Positions 53,727 to 64,000 of a stretch of 64,000 bases of DNA are shown piece after piece. Under the pieces are notes generated by a model. That model worked only from the letters and a program-made list of their open reading frames with translations, searched no databases and had not been told where the DNA came from. Position numbers and translations under genes: made by a program. Within the stretch, counting starts at the first letter, position 1. Each line of letters opens with the position of its first letter. Origin of the DNA: Rhyzopertha dominica (taxonomy: Eukaryota; Arthropoda; Insecta; Coleoptera; Bostrichidae); NCBI GenBank assembly GCA_025024175.1, contig QCXZ01000042.1, positions 3,737,501 through 3,801,500 on the forward strand, written 5' to 3'.

Positions 53727-56700
53727 CTGCAACAAGGAGAACAAATTAACCTAGGGATTACGTTTTATAAAAAAGTTTTCTTATGGCTATCTCTTTTGAA
53801 TTAAAAGATAAAATTGGCATGAAAAGCTAGGAAAAATGAATTCAAATTCAGTGATCATTTAGTCAACCTCACGAATACAAAATTTACACAGTCAGAACAA
53901 AAATTATAAAATAACAGTTTCAAATATAACCCAAATTTACCAGTGTCTAAAAAAGAATTTGAAATATTAGGTATAAATACAGAATTAGCATTAGACAAAG
54001 TAACAAATGAAGATACGAAAAATACATGTGGGTGAATCTGATATCAAATAAATACAAACAAAATTGCTATTCATATAAAGGATCAAATGTAGAAATGAAA
54101 TTAATAAAAAGAATAAAATGAAAATGTACAGATAATTCACTAACCATCTGTAAGGCCGATAAAGGCAATACCATTGTCACTTTAAAAACAGATGAGTATT
54201 AGGGTAAACTAAATAATTTATTAAAAACAAATAGCTTTTCTAAGTTTACTTCAGATCCCACAGGCCAGTTCCAGAAAGATGTTACAAGCACTTTAAAATC
54301 ATCAAAACACTTGATATCAAACGAAGAAAAGTACAAATTAAGAATAATGAACCCCCAAGCTCCAATTCTATGTGGCCTCCCAAAAATTCACACAAATGGA
54401 ATACCTTTGAGACTGGTTGCTTCATCGTATAAATTATTCAAATTCGCCAATAATTAACACAATCAATTGAATGACAATCCAAAAACAGCGTGAAGAATTC
54501 AGTAGGTTTTGCAAACAAGGTAAAGGAATTATCAATACCAAATAATGCTATTCTTGTGTTATTTGATGTGCCTAATCTTTTCACTTCTATCCCTCTAACT
54601 GAACTAACGATTCTCAAAAATAGAATAGAAAACTTCCACCTATCAAACTGAACTATTGGATATTGTGGGAATTTGCATAGATCAATGACATATACTACAA
54701 GCAGGATGATGGCCTGCCAATTGGTTTGTCTTTGTCTCCGGTTTTAGCAGAAATTTTTATGTCGAATTTCGAAGAGAAGCTTTTTGCAAAAAAAAATGAA
54801 ATTATAAAGAATGTGTTATTCCGGACCAGATATGTTGACGATATTTTTTGCATTTGGACAGGAACTACCAGGCAGTTGGGTGTTTTCTTAAAATTCCTAA
54901 ATACAATAAAGATTCAATTTACCCTAGAAAAAAAAGGATGGAGTTCTTCATTTTCTGGACTTATGTATGTCAGTAAAGAACAATAAAATTGACTGAAATT
55001 TATAGAAAACCAACACAGTTAGTTAGGTTAGAATACCGGCTTGCTCGAATCAATCAGTACAAATTAAGCATTCCGTGTTCTATAGTTTAATAAACAGACT
55101 AATAAATATAAGACTTAAAAAGAAATTTGACAAAAATTATACAAATAGCCCTTAACAATGGATAAGACACAAAAGTGTGGACCAAATATTTAAAAGGCAA
55201 TATTAAGTTAGAATGCAAAGAATACTGTACAATGATAGTATAAACGATAAAGAACATATTTTCACCACACATAGGTTGAATAGTTCGGAATAAAAGCAAG
55301 AGAGGTAAATAAGTGCAATTTGGAAGGTCTTCTAGTTAACAATAAGCCAAAATCAATAAATAATAAATTCAATTAAAAGCACAACAGGTTTTGCTGACTA
55401 TTGCACAAAAAATACTTATTAATTAGAAGAAAGTCAGTCTTACATTGCCAAAGGTAAAAAAAAAAAACCTTTTAGAACTTTTGGAAATTAAAAAAGCTCA
55501 GCATCAGAAAAAAACATTTGGCAAATACGCACAAAGAAATTCCTACGTCCAGTACACGTTTGATATTGCTGAAATTATGAAGCCGTGCTGGGTTACCTAA
55601 TTGATTTAGAATGTTTCACAATGAATGCACCTTTGAAACCATTCAACATAATTTTTAATAATTTTTGATGTTGCTGCTTATAAGGGGCTTACAAAATTTA
55701 GTATATTGCTAAAAACCATTGATTAAACATCTTCCTGAATTTACTAAATATTTGCAATATTTTAAGCAAAACGGAAACAAAGTTTGTAAATTCCTTTATT
55801 TAAACAATTTCTGGATTTTGAAAGGCGTACCACAACGAGTTTTAACTATAATGAAAAAAAATATTTGAATTTTTTTTAATTTATCGACTTACGCCTATTT
55901 AAATTGGTCTAAAATTGGAAATTGTAGCTGATTGAGAATATTTTAGTTCGCATGGTACTGTTTGGATTAGTTATTATGCCAACTTAATTTTCTCAGATAC
56001 ATATAACTACAGTTTTTTGTTGGACAATGTAAACATAAACTAAAAAACGGCTCACCATCGTTATTCATCTTCATAAATTCGCTATTGGATTCCTCGTTCC
56101 ACTGCATGCCAGGCAATGGCTCCAGCTTATACACCTGCTCGAGGGGATCCTCCTCATCGTATTTCCTAATACAGAACTCATCTAAACCGGTGAACCTCGT
56201 CACGTAACAATCCACCGTCAAGGGCATCAGCTTCAAAGTCACATCCTCCCCGTCCAGCAGCAACTCAACGATCACAGTTTCCCCGGTGCTCAGCGTCCTG
56301 ATGTTGAAAATGGTGACGCCGTCCGCCGCTATCTCCTTAAACTTCTCGACGGCCTGCGGCGCCCACTGCTCAATTCCCTGCGGCTTTCGCAGGCTGCACT
56401 TCTGCGCCAGTGGGGGCACCATCACCAGCTCTTCGGGTAACGCCCTCAGACAGTTGGAGGTGCAGGAATTGCCGTAATCGACGAAAACCACCTCGATTCC
56501 GGCGACGGTGTTCGACAGGATCCTCGCCCTGTACCAGTTGTCGTCCTCGGGGAAAACGGCGGCACAAAGGGAGCCAGGCGTGAAATCATCGAGCTCGGGG
56601 AAGCTGTCGGCAGCCGAGGAAAGTTGCTCCGCTATCCATTCCAGGTCGGCCACGTAGCTCTCGAGCTGGATCCAAAATTCCGAGGGGGAGTTCAAGTGGC

Positions 56701-59700
56701 TGACGTAACCGGTCGCAACACATTCCGAAGGCGTTTCGATTCTGACCGCCAGCTGTTCGTTTGTGAGGGTGTCGGCTACGTTTTGGCCGTTAGCGTGCAG
56801 TTCGACGTAGGTTGTTTTTTCGTCCTGGCTGATGATCTCGGCCTGAAAATATATGGGCACGACATGATATGATATTTGTGCTGAATAATACAAGTCATTA
56901 ATGAAAAGAAGACATTCTTCAAAGCCATAAAAAGCATTTTGCTCCAACATCTGTCTGATACCTTTCTAAAATTGGGAAAATTTTAATTTCTTGTAATTTG
57001 CAGGTAAAAAATTGCAAAATTTAATACAGCAGTAATTAATATTCTTCCACCATTAAACATAAAAAAATCTTTTATCACAGAATCTATCCTGCATCATTAC
57101 AATGAATTAAAAATTAATTATATAACATCAAAAAGTAGAACTAAAAGCAAAAACTTGATTCTACCAAAAAAAAAGAAAACAAAAATAAACAAAATAAAAA
57201 TGGTGAATACATAGCAATAATAAAATATTATAATTCTTTACCAATGAACTTAAAAATATTAAACATTGAAAACTGACCCAATTACTCTATGTGGATTTCT
57301 TAAATTTATTCTTATTAAATAAGCCTCGCCAAGTTTAATCCACAATATTTATTAGCGGGTAAAGCGCTTTCGGCTAATAAGTCATCGTCAGTACTAAATT
57401 GCAAGAGGAAAATATTATGACTTTGTCAAATTTATAAAATGAATCTAAAAATCTAAATAAGTAATATCCTTGTATATACATATTGTAGTGTGCTCACCTA
57501 CATTGCGAAAAAACGGACAGATTTTGGGGGCGAAATGCGAGTATTTCTGGGGGCAGACGTTTGATGGCGCTGTAAGGAATTTGTAAAATAGAAGTAATTG
57601 ACGTTACCGGCATTTTGAGTACCCCTCATGTCCCCTACTTTAAAACCGTTCCTTTGCCGATGTTGCCAAGTGATGCTATAGTTATGCGAATGCAGAATAC
57701 GAGTTCCAATCATAAATAGTATATCCATATAAATTTGTATTATAATACGTATTAAACGCAAAATCTTATGTCTTATGCAGTCATACTGTCTTACAAATCA
57801 TTTTTTTAGTTCGTATAATGAATGTGTAATCTCCGTAAACGTTCGTGTACTTATATGCAAAATACAAACTGCCAACATAGCTTTCTAAGAGTAACGCCTA
57901 CACCTATCGCAGGATATCCCATTAAAAGATGAACTCGGTTTTTTATAAATGCTTGGGTTGTTATTCCTCGTACGATTTATTGACTACCTCTTTATAAGTA
58001 CTTTGTCTAACAGGCAAAAGAAATCAGATCATTCAATATTACGTTTACTGTTCTGCAGCAGTTCAAATCTCAGATATATGTTTTATTATAACCAGACGGT
58101 CCGTGCGATAATACTTCGAAAAACAATCGAATAAAACAGTCTTGCAAGCCTTGACAAATGAGACTCCCGAAGATAGGTCGTGTGAGGGTAGGCCAGGCTA
58201 CAATGTTTGTTATTTCATCGACTATGTAGTAAATGAGATACGGTTTCAGACACCTAATGTAACATAATAAGAGATGTGCTGTGATAATTTTAACAGGATC
58301 AATAGGAACTTATGTTCAAAAACTTGAAGATAATTAGGTAAAGAGACAAATAATAAGAATAAATGGATCTGTTGTTAATGTTTTATAACCAAATACGTCT
58401 TTAAATTCTATTTCCAAATTAAATTTTTGCAAAACCAATAATACATAGGCAAATGCCAGCATTTCAACCTCTCCGTTGAACTTTTCAGTGGCTTAATAAC
58501 TATAACTAATCAAAACAATAAAAGCCAGTCAAACATATGGGGAAGAATTTGTTTATATTACATATTCGGCTATTCTCTTATGTTAAGTGAGTTATTTCGA
58601 GGCGTAAGATCTGTATTTAGCAGATGGTTTAAAATGCGTTTCATATAGATAAATAGCCTCTAAGGGGATCAAGTTGGACACATGTTAATAGTTTTATATT
58701 TTTGACGTTGGTTATGATAAATCTGGGATCTGCTGCTTGCATATTATACAGTTCTAGTGGGGACTTTTCTCTGTCTCCATTGTTTACGTGATGTATTTAT
58801 GGCCTTTGAATCTAAAGCTGGGTTCACATTATTAACAATTTGTGTTGTGTGCCGTTCGTAAGCGCTCGGCCCGTGCGAATAAAAAACAGCACCTTCAGAG
58901 ATTTGCAGCTGATTTTAGACTTCAGCAAATACTGTCATCCTAACTGCTTGCTTTTCTGTGATACAGTGGTTTGTTCTAGAAGTCTTAATCTTTTTGTTTT
59001 GTTTTTCTGGTTATTTTGTTTTGATATCAAATTATACAGGACAATGAACGTCGCACATCTTCTTTGGACCAGTTACACTAACAGTAATTCAGAGAATTCA
59101 AACATCTGACATGAAGGCCTGATGCCCTGATGTCAACTGCAAGAAAATATCCATTGTGTTTAGTATGTGTTTTGCAACAAATCTTGTTTTCATTTTTGAA
59201 GCGTCTACATAGGGTTTATGTTTCAGCACAAATTCCTTTTGATGTTAGTCAAAAAAACCACCAACCTACATATAGCCTGCATCGTGCGCAACAGATAGTT
59301 TTACGCTCTGCACAACGCAAATTTTTACTATGTGGACCCGGCTTAATAATTAGGCACCTATATTGCATTTGGCCTGTGTACTTTTTTCATATGGGGAGCA
59401 TTTAATTTCATAAATTCCATATTAGTTTAACTTTTAACATGTCTTCTTTATCCAAAATACTACCTAATAGGATTGTTAATATACAGATAGATAGTAATGT
59501 TTCAATACGTTCAATACAAATTAAAGTTAAAAAATCCCTTAATATTAAAAAGCTATGCTTTACCAAAAATTCATAAACTACGAAATAAATATAAGTAGGT
59601 ATAGTCGCAAATGTAAACGCTCCTACCTAATTAGCCAAATTAACAAAATTTGTCTATAAATTGCCAGCGATCTTTGTATGAAACAGTTTTTTAACATATA

Positions 59701-62700
59701 GATTTTATTAATAGCCACTGCGTATCGGAACTTTGCAATTTGCATGCCATGTGTGGAATCGCGAAAGTCGAAAATGCTCTTTTTTCGATGGCTCGTGCAG
59801 GTGCACGTATATCGTATATCAATCACGCTGTTATTAGAAGTTGTTTGATCCCCGCGTTCCCTCACCCGCGCTCCATGGTCCTGGTCGTGTAATGCAGACA
59901 TTTGATGGAAGGGGTACAGTCTGATATTCCCCTTTAACGAAATTCAAAGCTCCGATTTACCACATTTAATACCTTGTAGCAGTTCCGATGTTTACCGCTA
60001 CGTACTGCCACCATACAGAGATAAATTAGCAAAATAGGTGTCCGCGATAAATCCCATAATGAGCACACTATAATATGTATACACTAGGGTAATACTGACT
60101 TCAAATGGAAAACAACTTATTAATTAACTAGGATATAACTTTCAGTTAAAATCATAAGCTATCTGTTGTCATCAATACTAGTAATGTTACTCCTTTGTTA
60201 TTATTATCTAACATGACTAATGAACAATCGGTTGTAAACAATAAACAAGTGACATCCTTTTTCACTTACTGTTAATGCAGCGTCCTGTGTCAACTCCTCA
60301 AATCTTTGTATAGCCTCAGAAGTCCATTCTTCTCCAGTTGAAGCAATTTTTAAACTGCACTTCCTGGCATACTGTTCTAATGCCAATAATTCCGGTGGCA
60401 GTGTTTTTACTGTCACACTCTCGTTACTCAAAACATCAGTGTTTCCAAAATCAACAAATCTGACTGTTGTTATATCAGCATCTGCATCAAGCACCTACAA
60501 AATATATAAAACTTATTACCCTACAGCATTCTTCGAATGGTTATAGTCAAAATAATCATTTTTTATAAACACTATTACAGAATTTGGTAACAATTTTGAA
60601 GTAAAACCTAACAAAAAGTAAAAAACTATAATTTTGTCGGATCTCTTGGAATCTGGAAGTTTTATTTGTCAAAATTCTATAAATTGCGTTAGTGACTGGT
60701 TGATAAGATGATTGAGAAGACTACTATGAATGCTGTAAATGTAAATATTCAAGTTTAGAAATGTCTCCAAAGCAACAGTCAACATTTTCAACAATCCAAA
60801 TAATTTAAGAATGACGGTTTTTATGTAATGACTATTATTCTGCTTATATTAGACGGACGGGAAGATCCCTTCTAATTAGAGGCAACGAACATCTAAAGCA
60901 ATTTAATAAGTATAAAAGTACAGACATTGTAACTTCAAATTCTTTATTAGTGAATCATTTATTATCATTTAAACATACTTCCACATCAGACAATTTGAAA
61001 CAAATCATCAAAATTAAACTATTTGGAAATTTTAGGTATTTACAAAATTTCAAATGACCCAAGCTGGACATTTCTGAATAATCTTGTAAGAAACACTGGG
61101 AAAATTGTATGAAGCTAAAAGGAGACTACATAGAAAAATTTTTAAAATCTACCTAAAATAGTTATTACTTCCACATCCAACAGATGGGAAGTACTGTATC
61201 CCGTAAAAATTTTCAAAAATTTTTATTTGCTCAATCGCTTTAAAATGGTCGAAAACATAAAAAAACTAATTTGAGCTAAAAAAACTTCTTGTCTGTGTCT
61301 GTCGGTCTGTGTGTGGACACGATAACTTTCAAAAGACTTAGCATATGAACTTGAAATTTGGCATACTATAAATCTCAACTACCCAAAGTGACCTATTGTA
61401 TTTTTGCTAATATTACGAGAACCGTTTGTAGTTTAAAGAAATGTGTAGAGAGAAAATATACTCAAAACCTCATTACTGATCGTATAATATGAGAAATAAA
61501 AGCGTAAATGTCATTTTGGCAATGGGGTATAAGACACTTTTCTGGAAAAATATGTTTTGTGAAGCTAAAGGTATGCTAATGCTAATTCCAAAATATTTCT
61601 TTCGTCTGTGGAGTTTTAGTGCCCTAAAACAATTATTGTAAATTGGCGGGAGACAACGCCCCTTTTTAAACGCGGCCAGTACATACGTCATCATGACGTA
61701 TGTACTGGTCGAACGTTTGACAACAGAGAAAGGCAATCAGCTGACGGACATGCCGGTAACCAATGACAAATGACAGCATGACAGTGAAAGACGAAAGTGC
61801 ACGTGTTTGTGTTTGGTTATGTATAGTACTCGCAGATTTTGCTATTTGTTATTTGATGTTGTGATCAATACGTGATAAGCTGCTCGAATCAGTCTTTATG
61901 CATCCTGATGATATTTTGCCTACAAACTGAGAAATGGTATTAATACACCCAGTTTTCGACAACTCTAAAGTACCCATTAGTTTAGGTTATGTTTACATAA
62001 ACATATGATCATGTAAATAAACTTGGCAAGGACATACAATGATGCCAAGTGTGCAACAGACTGAATACGATTGGCTGGAAAGAAGCGCGAATTCGGCAAG
62101 TCATTGAAACCAGGACGAACGGACCCTTCAGATTTGTAATTGTTATAAACTATTCGTATGTATTTTTTTTAAATAACTGATGGTTGTATTAGGATAGTAG
62201 AGCAAAATAGAAACATTGTAAGTGATTGTCTTGTTCAATTTCAATAGTTGTCTTATACCCCATTGGATGTGGAAGTATTGATTCAATTTGCAGCGTTTTT
62301 TTTTTAAGGACTAACTGAATGATCCTATTTATAGCAATTCAAACTTTTATTACCTGCGCCCTATACCAAAGCTGATCTGCGGAATACTGGGCAGCACACA
62401 GAACTCCAGCTGACGGATTCTCAAGAACCGGTAACATATCGGCTACTTCCTGTAGATGGTCCTGCAACTTATTGATGGTATCGGAGGAATCGAGCAGTTG
62501 AAGGTAAAATTCACTGGGACTATCTACATGCGTCAGGACGACTTCAACCCCAACCAACTGTTCAACAGTACCAGAACAGCCTGCCTCCGGTTGAACAGTG
62601 TCCAGTTCAGCATGGGGTTGCTGCAATTGTTGATCAACGTCTGTGGGAGTTTGTTCCAGCGGCGCTGCTTCTGCAGACAATTGCGGTACTGCAGGTTCTT

Positions 62701-62794
62701 GCAGGATAGTTCCCACCCAACTGGCATCTTCGAAGCTAAGGTGCAGGGAAATCTCTTGATCGAGTAAGGTGTCTGTTGGTTGGGACATGAAAAC
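52609..62794 (-). CDS. multi-Tudor domain protein (TDRD/tudor family), 3' part
   Basis: Four exons, read from high to low coordinates: 62794-62354, 60494-60270, 56842-56056, 53726-52609. All junctions are GT-AG, phases agree and 2571 nt give 856 aa plus stop. Seen: two extended Tudor domains (about residues 83-260 and 265-430 of the in-window protein), each with the signature SPSEF(Y/W)(L/I)QL, a W-Y-R-A step and FVD(F/Y)GN(T/S). A weaker third Tudor-like segment (VDCYVTRFTGLDEF) follows. The last exon is an acidic tail of imperfect repeats. Known of the family: such domains bind symmetrically dimethylated arginine on Piwi proteins and organise germline granules. The first visible exon starts in phase 0 after a normal acceptor, so it is probably internal and the N-terminus is missing. 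I cannot assign a specific TDRD orthologue. Confidence 0.88.
53870..55570 (+). mobile_element. Penelope-like retroelement remnant in Tudor intron
   Basis: Plus strand, opposite to the host gene. Fragments: TVRPIKAIPLSL-like start, LCGLPKIHTNGIPLRLVASS (54370-54430), VLFDVPNLFTSIPLTEL (54560), GLSLSPVLAEIFMSNFEEKL (54726) and FRTRYVDDIFCIW (54820), the RT catalytic box. This is the motif order of Penelope RT. Frames are broken and the GIY-YIG part is not recognisable. 55570-56055 shows nothing. Confidence 0.7.
56056..56842 (-). CDS. Tudor protein, third exon in window
   Basis: 262 codons plus one base. Ends the SN-like part of the first Tudor domain (TTYVELHANGQNVADTL), then carries a full second extended Tudor: GYVSHLNSPSEFWIQL, WYRARIL, VVFVDYGNS, LAQKCSLRKP. 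A third, weaker Tudor-like start (VDCYVTRFTGLDEFCIRKY) follows. GC-rich compared with its introns, as expected for a constrained exon. Donor GATG|GTGAGC. Confidence 0.92.
57355..57396 (-). ncRNA. hammerhead-like motif, copy C
   Basis: The minus strand reads CTGACGA, a hairpin-like TGACTTATTAGCC, then GAAA and AGCGCTTTACCCGCT, whose AGCG/CGCT could form a short stem III. Related to copy A. One base change weakens stem II. Confidence 0.35.
58816..59343. mobile_element. PIF/Harbinger-like MITE
   Basis: 528 bp. TIRs AGCTGGGTTCACAT and (reversed) AGCCGGGTCCACAT, flanked on both sides by TAA (58813 and 59344), the 3-bp TWA target type of PIF/Harbinger elements. No transposase. Confidence 0.6.
60270..60494 (-). 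CDS. Tudor protein, second exon in window
   Basis: 75 codons, phase 0 both sides. Continues the first Tudor domain: VLDADADITTVRFVDFGNTD, the strand and loop holding the aromatic-cage region, then LPPELLALEQYARKCSLK and an acidic helix. Acceptor tttgtag, donor ACA|GTAAGT. Confidence 0.9.
60495..61162. other. Tudor gene intron, 3' part
   Basis: AT-rich; nothing recognised. Confidence 0.4.
61524..62261. mobile_element. 738-bp TIR element inserted in repeat X
   Basis: Bounded by GGGGTATAAGACA and its inverse, TGTCTTATACCCC in form, with AT on both sides. Repeat X copy 1 shows the uninterrupted site (CAATTGGATG at 29930), so both edges and a 2-bp duplication can be read directly. No coding capacity. 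Holds a strong hairpin at 61676-61708. Confidence 0.7.
61676..61708. repeat. perfect 15-bp hairpin
   Basis: CCAGTACATACGTCA, three-base loop TCA, then TGACGTATGTACTGG. Lies inside the 738-bp element. Confidence 0.9.
62354..62794 (-). CDS. Tudor protein, first exon in window
   Basis: 147 codons, phase 0 at both ends. The acceptor reads tattgtcgttgcag on the minus strand and the donor CAG|GTAATA. After an acidic/Gln-rich linker comes VVLTHVDSPSEFYLQL, then AGVLCAAQYSADQLWYRAQ, the first half of an extended Tudor domain. An ATG lies three codons inside the exon and could be a start, but the splice acceptor argues for an internal exon. Confidence 0.85.
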
Positions 62795-64000
62795 CTGCAA
62801 CGACAATATATCTTGCCAAATTCATTTTTCAGGTAATCTTTGGTGAAATTACAATATTCGTTGTAGCCAAAAAAAAATTATCAAAATAACTCAAATACAT
62901 GTTCAACTGGCCTAGTTCAGACATGAAAAAGAAGAGTGTAGTGCTCTCAGTTGTTGATTATTGTGGTGAAAACTATGACTGAAGAATGAAGGGATGGAAA
63001 TGGGGTTGTTGCCCTCGACAGTAAATTGTTATTATAACACATGTGCAACTTTGCCTGGACCTAATGGAGTTAGAAGCTGGCAATAGAAAAAATATTTGTA
63101 ATGTTTTAGTGTCTTATTTTTAAGTTTAAAGGTTTTCCGCCAAATTCAAATATTTCATGATACGTCACCGTTCCTGGAGACTCACTCACGCTATTGCGCC
63201 GATGCGCCTGATGCCCTGTTGCATGCTTGACTGTGCTTTTGTACCTTTGTTTACGTTTTGGTTTGAGAACGGAGGACGTGTTAAAGTTTTGTATTTATTT
63301 ACTTGGTACGTTGTTGTTCAAACATAGACTGTGCAATTATGGAGCAAGATTATGTGAAGGGATCTTCGGATAATTTACCAAAAATTGACTTACATATGAT
63401 TGACAAATTTTACATGAATGGAAACTAGTGTGGCCAGATCATTCGATTTTATGTAAATTAGGCGATTTTGCTATTTAAAGGTTGCGACTGGAATTAAATG
63501 ATGTAATGGCAGCTATACACGGTGTAATTCAGCTTTAAACGAGTTTACCTACTTAATAACTAATTGTTCCAGTTTTAATATCACTTGAAATATGGACTTA
63601 TGCAGCGGCTGCCATAAAATGAATTCTGTTTGCGATATATCTGCTACAAGTTAATATTTTAATTTAATATATTTTACGTTTTAATATTTACAGTGAAAAT
63701 GACTAACAACGAATCGCGTTTAACACATCCATTTGGGTGTAGGTTCTTATAATTCATAATTACGATTGCGACTTTGAAATAAAATGGCAACGCTGCTGCG
63801 ACTTCGGTATCAGAAACCTCATCTCGGCCGACAGGAATGCCAGGATCAGAAAATGGCGTGGCAACATCACACAGTTAGAATGGTGACGTCAGAGATTCAA
63901 ACTTTAAACATTAACAATCTTTTCTTAAGTATTAACTAAGCGCTTTGCAAAAAATAAAAAAAAACAGGGGTCTATTTTTTTCATGTAGATTCATATTCTG
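62795..64000. other. upstream intron or flank of Tudor gene
   Basis: No further Tudor exon recognised. A 29-codon plus-strand frame (63338-63427; LPKIDLHMIDKFYMNGN) looks like the start of a transposon-derived protein common in beetles and aphids, but this is a weak memory-based match. TGACGTCA at 63884-63891. Confidence 0.3.

Larger units (their letters stand above)
56843..60269. other. Tudor gene intron (between second and third exon)
   Basis: Mostly AT-rich with no gene. Contains a hammerhead-like motif at 57355-57396 and a MITE at 58816-59343 (separate entries). Confidence 0.5.
61163..62310. repeat. interspersed repeat X, copy 2, interrupted
   Basis: Same repeat as 29078-29970: ACTTCCACATCCAACAGATG at the start, the TGTGGACACGATAACTTTC stretch, and ATTCAATTTGCAGCG at the end. 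About 430 bp are missing near 61410, and a 738-bp element is inserted at 61524. Confidence 0.65.

Noticed and set aside
1..64000. CRISPR arrays, operons, tRNA or rRNA genes
   Set aside because: No regularly spaced short direct repeats, no tRNA- or rRNA-like segments recognised, and the window is clearly intron-containing animal DNA.

Overview
The window is AT-rich, intron-rich animal DNA. The gene structures (GT-AG introns, Gln-rich regulatory protein), the fly-like polyhomeotic and the set of transposons (Tc1/mariner, DUF4817-type IS630, DD37E, hAT, R1-clade LINE, Penelope) point to an insect. A beetle is my best guess, but that is inference. Scattered single Ns show a draft assembly.

Two real protein genes were found, and they converge. 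(1) Plus strand, 14709-49885: polyhomeotic (ph), a PRC1 Polycomb-group protein, reconstructed as 18 coding exons. All splice phases agree and the CDS totals 3669 nt (1222 aa plus stop). It starts with a short basic exon at 14709. After a 12.35-kb first intron come Gln-rich exons with a 23-fold Ala-Gln tract, then the HD1 motif, the FCS zinc finger and a C-terminal SAM domain. A poly(A) signal lies at 50279. (2) Minus strand, 62794 down to 52609: the 3' part of a multi-Tudor protein (tudor/TDRD family, germline piRNA type). Four exons in one consistent frame give 856 aa in the window, with at least two extended Tudor domains and an unusual repeated acidic C-terminal tail. Its 5' end lies beyond the window or in unrecognised exons.

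Layout: 1-14.4 kb is non-genic. It holds decayed Tc1, R1-LINE and hAT copies, a nearly complete IS630-type element (7218-8656) and several GC-rich islands that may be regulatory. A possible minus-strand exon lies at 155-394. 14.4-50.3 kb is ph. Its introns carry an internally deleted Tc1 element with doubled inverted repeats (19796-20892), an almost intact DD37E element (23391-24671), a nested stack at 28.47-30.88 kb, and other Tc1, LINE and Penelope debris. 50.3-52.4 kb between the two 3' ends is a roughly 283-bp tandem repeat interrupted by a second copy of the same foldback element seen in the ph intron. 52.4-62.8 kb is the Tudor gene, whose introns hold a Penelope RT remnant, a PIF/Harbinger-like MITE and a 738-bp terminal-inverted-repeat insertion with a recoverable empty site.

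ph acts in chromatin silencing and the Tudor protein probably in germline RNA granules. The sequence gives no sign that the two are functionally linked beyond their neighbouring 3' ends.
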